Shown here one piece after another: positions 61,266 to 64,000 of a stretch of DNA of 64,000 nt (positions within the stretch are counted from its first letter, which is position 1; every line of letters begins with the position of its first letter). The translations under genes and the position numbers were made by a program. The notes below the pieces were generated by a model. That model made no database searches. It saw nothing but the letters and a program-made list of their open reading frames with translations, and was not told the origin of the DNA. This DNA is from CAWAHD01 sp963781785 (GTDB lineage Bacteria > Planctomycetota > Planctomycetia > Isosphaerales > Isosphaeraceae): assembly GCA_963781785.1 (NCBI GenBank), contig CAWAHD010000001.1:1302001-1366000 (forward strand), written 5' to 3'.

Positions 61266-62974
61266 TCACCGAACATGCCGCAGCGCTCGGCCTGGCCGTG
61301 CCTTGGTCTCGCGGCCTTGTTCCAGAACGACTTGCCCGTTGACCACGACGTGAACGATGCCCGAATTGTACTGGAACGGCTCAAGGTAGGTCGAATGATC
61401 GATGATCGAATTCGGGTCAAAGACCGTGACGTCGGCGAAGAGCCCGGTGCGCAGCAGGCCGCGGTCGAACAGGCCGACCTTGGTCGCGTTGAGCGAGGTC
61501 ATCTTGCGGACGGCTTCTTCGAGCCGTAACAGCTTGCGATTCCGCACGTATTCACCCAGCACCCGGGGAAAGGTGCCGAAGTTCCGAGGGTGGGGATGGC
61601 CGCGCCGGAGCGGCCCTTCGATGGCCAGGGCCGACCCGTCGGACCCGATCGAGCACCACGGCTGCACGAGCGCGAGGTTCATGTCCTCCTCGGTATGATG
61701 GGCGTAGATCGTGCCGATCGAGCCGTTCTCTTCGATCAGGAAATCGAAAAGAACGTCGAGAGGGTCAGGCGCGGGGTCTGCCCCTTCGATTTCGCCGCGA
61801 TGATCTTGTCCATGGTCTGGCCCTCGAACGACCGGTTCGCCGGGCTGAGCCGGGCGCTCACGAGCATGCGTGACCAGTCGCCGCCGACTGCCGTGTAATG
61901 GTTGTACCAGCCCGGGCAGGCCGGCGCGGATGTCATGCTTGAGCCGGTCGCGCTGGGTGCGATCCTTCAGCCGTGCGATCAAGCGGTCGATACCCCCTTC
62001 GTGGGCCCAGGGGGGAATGATGCTGACCAGGTCGTTGTTGCCTCGGGTGTACGGGATACACGTTAGCCTGCACATTAACCCCTGCCCGCCGCGCGGCATC
62101 GATCGAGTGCGACGACCTCGCCCATGCGCCCCCAGAGTGATTGATCGGCAATCTTGAGGTGGATGATGTCGACCGGAACGTTCGCACGTCGGCCGACGGC
62201 GATTGCCTCCTTGACCGCGTCCATGACATCCAGTCCCTCATTGCGGATATGCGACGAATAGATCCCGCCATGCCGTTTGACCACCAGACAGAGGGCGACC
62301 AAATCGTCGGTCGTGACCGCAAGCTCGCGGGGGCTGGCCAGCATTGTCGCCAGGCCGAGTGCGCCATCTGCCATCGCTTCATCGAGGAGCTGTTTCATCG
62401 CCTCGAGCCGGGAGCCGTCAGGGCGGTCGAGCGAGTCGCCCTGCACGCACTCGAGCAAAGTCCCCAGCCCCACGTAGCTGGCGACGTTGACGGCGATCTG
62501 CCCTTGCTTCGAGTGCATCGAAGTAACCCCCGAGCGTGGTCCAGGTCCGTGTGGCTTTACCCGTGGTCACGGTCCGGTCCGGCGGCGCTTCCCTTTCGAC
62601 AGGCCCGGCCGATGTGTCTTCACCCAGGATCTCCGTCGTCACGCCCTGGCGGATCTTGCTCGAAGCGGCGCCATCCTCGAAGAAGGTCATGTCGGAATGC
62701 GAGTGGATATCGATGAACCCCGGCGCGACGACGAGGCCTCGAGCGTCGATGACCGTCCGGCCGGCACGAGCGGCCCCGGACTGGCCGATGAAGGCGATCC
62801 GGTCCTTGCTGATTGCCGACGTCGCCAACGAACCAGGGATTCCCGGTCCCATCGACAATCGTGCCCCCCCGGATCAGCAGATCGAACGGCTCTACGGGCT
62901 GACTCCCTTGCGAATGCAGCCGAACCAAGCGCCGCCGTGACGAGCAACCAACATCCCAAATAAGCTTGCAACAT
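61266..62974 (-). pseudogene. N-acyl-D-amino-acid deacylase (D-aminoacylase family), many frameshifts
   Basis: Pieces in several frames add up to one ~565-residue amidohydrolase. Start ATG 62972-62974 (AGGA upstream) with signal peptide MLQAYLGCWLLVTAALGSAA; then FDLLIRGGTIVDGTGNPWFV; DARGLVVAPGFIDIHSHSDM (metal His-x-His); GQIAVNVASYVGLGTLLECV; HGGIYSSHIRNEGLDVMDAV; VYPYTRGNNDLVSIIPPW; YNHYTAVGGDW; GTIYAHHTEEDMNLALV; and VTVFDPNSIIDHSTYLEPFQ at the end. At least five single-base changes, mostly extra bases in C or G runs (near 62900, 62820, 62515, 62110, 62050 and 61920), are needed to join them. Such enzymes hydrolyse N-acyl-D-amino acids and related compounds. Confidence 0.82.
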
Positions 62975-63075
62975 GATCGGTGATCCTCATTGCAGGGTGC
63001 GCCTGCCGATTCGAGAATACAGTCTGTACCGGGCTTTGATTCTCGTTTTATCACTTTCTCGATGAGGAGCCAGCC

Positions 63076-63954
63076 ATGGCCAGTCGCGCGGCTGAAGAAT
63101 ATCGCTACGAAAAGCTAACCTGGCCCGAGATCAATGACGCGGTGGAACTGGGCAAGGTTTGCATGCTTCCTTGTAGCGCTGTCGAGCAGCATGGTCCGCA
63201 CCTGCCGCTCGATGTCGACGTGATCTGCCCCACCGAGATCGCGCGGGGGCCGGGCGGCTCGATCCCCGAGAAGATGCTGCTCTTGCCCACTTACTGCTAC
63301 GGCTACACGGGGCACGTGATGGACTTCCCCGGCACCATCAACACGCATTTCGAGCATTTCATGGACGGAGTGCTCGATATCACCAAGAGCCTCGCTTATC
63401 ACGGATTCAAGAAGATCATCCTCCTGAACGGCCACGGCTCGAACTGGCCCAACCTGGACCTGGTGGCCCGGCGGACCAATCTTGAGACCGACGCCGAGTG
63501 CGTGCCGATCTGCTGGTGGAACCTCTCGACTGTTGACAAGGAATTCATGCCGAAGTGGCGGCAGAGCAAGTTTCCCGGCGGCTGCGCTCACGCCTGCGAA
63601 TTGGAGACGTCGCTGTACCTGTACCTGGACGGCGACAACGTCCGCAAGGACCAGGTCAAGAACGGCACGATCTCGTTCAATGAAGAAGACAGCCCGTTCA
63701 TGTGGGTCGACCTGTTCGGCGCCGGCCCGGCAACCTTGATCTCGTGGACCAGCAGTTACTCCGAGACGGGCGTCCTCGGCGAGGCCGAGCTGGCGACGGC
63801 CGAGAAAGGACGAGCCGCCTACGACGAATCCGTCAAGCAGTTGGTCCGATTCATGAGCTGGTTCAAAGACCGTCCCAAGGACGCCCGTCGCGACCGGCAC
63901 CGGATCCCCCCGACGATGCCGATCCCTTGGGGGCAGAGGCCACTCAAGTCTTGA
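63076..63954 (+). CDS. Creatininase family protein
   Basis: A 292-residue amidohydrolase of the creatininase/MftE family. MLPCSAVEQHGPHLPLDVDV has the metal-binding E-x-H and Asp, LPTYCYGYTGHVMDFPGTI the middle, LLNGHGSNWPNLDLVARRTN the N-G-H-G-x-N motif, and GCAHACELETSLYLYL the last Glu ligand. Family members open cyclic amides (creatinine) or process peptide precursors. GAGGAG 6 nt before ATG 63076. Preceded by the divergent deacylase gene, which also acts on amide bonds. Confidence 0.93.
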   Translation: MASRAAEEYRYEKLTWPEINDAVELGKVCMLPCSAVEQHGPHLPLDVDVICPTEIARGPGGSIPEKMLLLPTYCYGYTGHVMDFPGTINTHFEHFMDGVLDITKSLAYHGFKKIILLNGHGSNWPNLDLVARRTNLETDAECVPICWWNLSTVDKEFMPKWRQSKFPGGCAHACELETSLYLYLDGDNVRKDQVKNGTISFNEEDSPFMWVDLFGAGPATLISWTSSYSETGVLGEAELATAEKGRAAYDESVKQLVRFMSWFKDRPKDARRDRHRIPPTMPIPWGQRPLKS

Positions 63955-64000
63955 GGGAACCGAATCCAGCTCGCTACGCTCACTGCCCCATCACGCGATG

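Noticed and set aside
60985..61269. 94-aa minus-strand ORF overlapping the RNA-like element
   Set aside because: Its translation follows the hairpin sequences and has no domain; more likely a by-product of structured DNA.

Overview
The window is about 64 kb of GC-rich DNA that most likely comes from a member of the Planctomycetota. The evidence is two DUF1559 proteins (prepilin-like N-terminus plus a C-terminal H-x9-DG motif), a PEP-CTERM protein, a dockerin-like C-terminus, a Uma2-family nuclease, small proteins with a conserved MRVPR transmembrane N-terminus, and many copies of a short palindromic repeat (core TCAGGCTTTCCAGCCTGA). The family cannot be fixed from this sequence alone. There is no ribosomal operon, phage, CRISPR array or transposase; the only RNA gene recognised is tRNA-Asp(GTC) at 38544-38617.

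Layout. 1-8.9 kb is an accessory zone: the end of a dockerin protein, a PEP-CTERM protein, a DUF1643 protein, a toxin-antitoxin-like pair with an AbiEii nucleotidyltransferase, an APC permease (frameshifted) with an MFS transporter, an MmcQ/YjbR protein, a DUF4160/DUF2442-HTH operon with a clear promoter and operator-like inverted repeat, and PIN and SUKH-like remnants. 8.9-12.6 kb is an operon of M20 peptidase, class III aminotransferase and a potassium-channel-like RCK protein. 12.6-22.3 kb holds an FMN-dependent alpha-hydroxy-acid oxidase, then a type II secretion/type IV pilus-like cluster: GspE ATPase, three different GspF-type proteins, three pseudopilin-like proteins joined by 4-nt overlaps, and two DUF1559 proteins. 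22.3-31.9 kb is mostly metabolism: a TPP enzyme, glycerol-3-phosphate dehydrogenase, threonine dehydrogenase with glycine C-acetyltransferase (tdh-kbl), a dimethylformamidase-like protein and an enolase-superfamily enzyme. 32-38.3 kb has an ACT protein, an acyl-CoA dehydrogenase-like protein and a sugar-nucleotide locus: GalU-like uridylyltransferase plus a 1127-residue GHMP-kinase/uridylyltransferase fusion. 38.5-47 kb holds tRNA-Asp, Uma2, a secreted glycosidase-like protein, membrane proteins, a tandem pair of membrane-anchored leucine-rich-repeat proteins, and a cyclase-family hydrolase. 47-51.8 kb is an RND efflux system read as one ORF (adaptor plus pump). 51.8-64 kb has ThuA, a Gfo/Idh/MocA oxidoreductase, a formylglycine-generating-enzyme-like protein, ApbE, AroA, YggS with DUF167, a heavily frameshifted N-acyl-D-amino-acid deacylase and a creatininase-family protein.

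Two cross-cutting points matter. First, at least eight otherwise well-conserved genes carry one or more single-base frameshifts, so either the underlying assembly has indel errors or many genes here are decaying; the apparent adaptor-pump fusion is probably one of these artefacts. Second, palindromic repeats repeatedly sit at gene 3' ends and supply the stop codon and last residues of the protein. The strongest candidates for something undescribed are the DUF4160/DUF2442-HTH module, the kinase-uridylyltransferase fusion, and an orphan RNA-like element with mutually exclusive hairpins and a terminator at 61160-61238.
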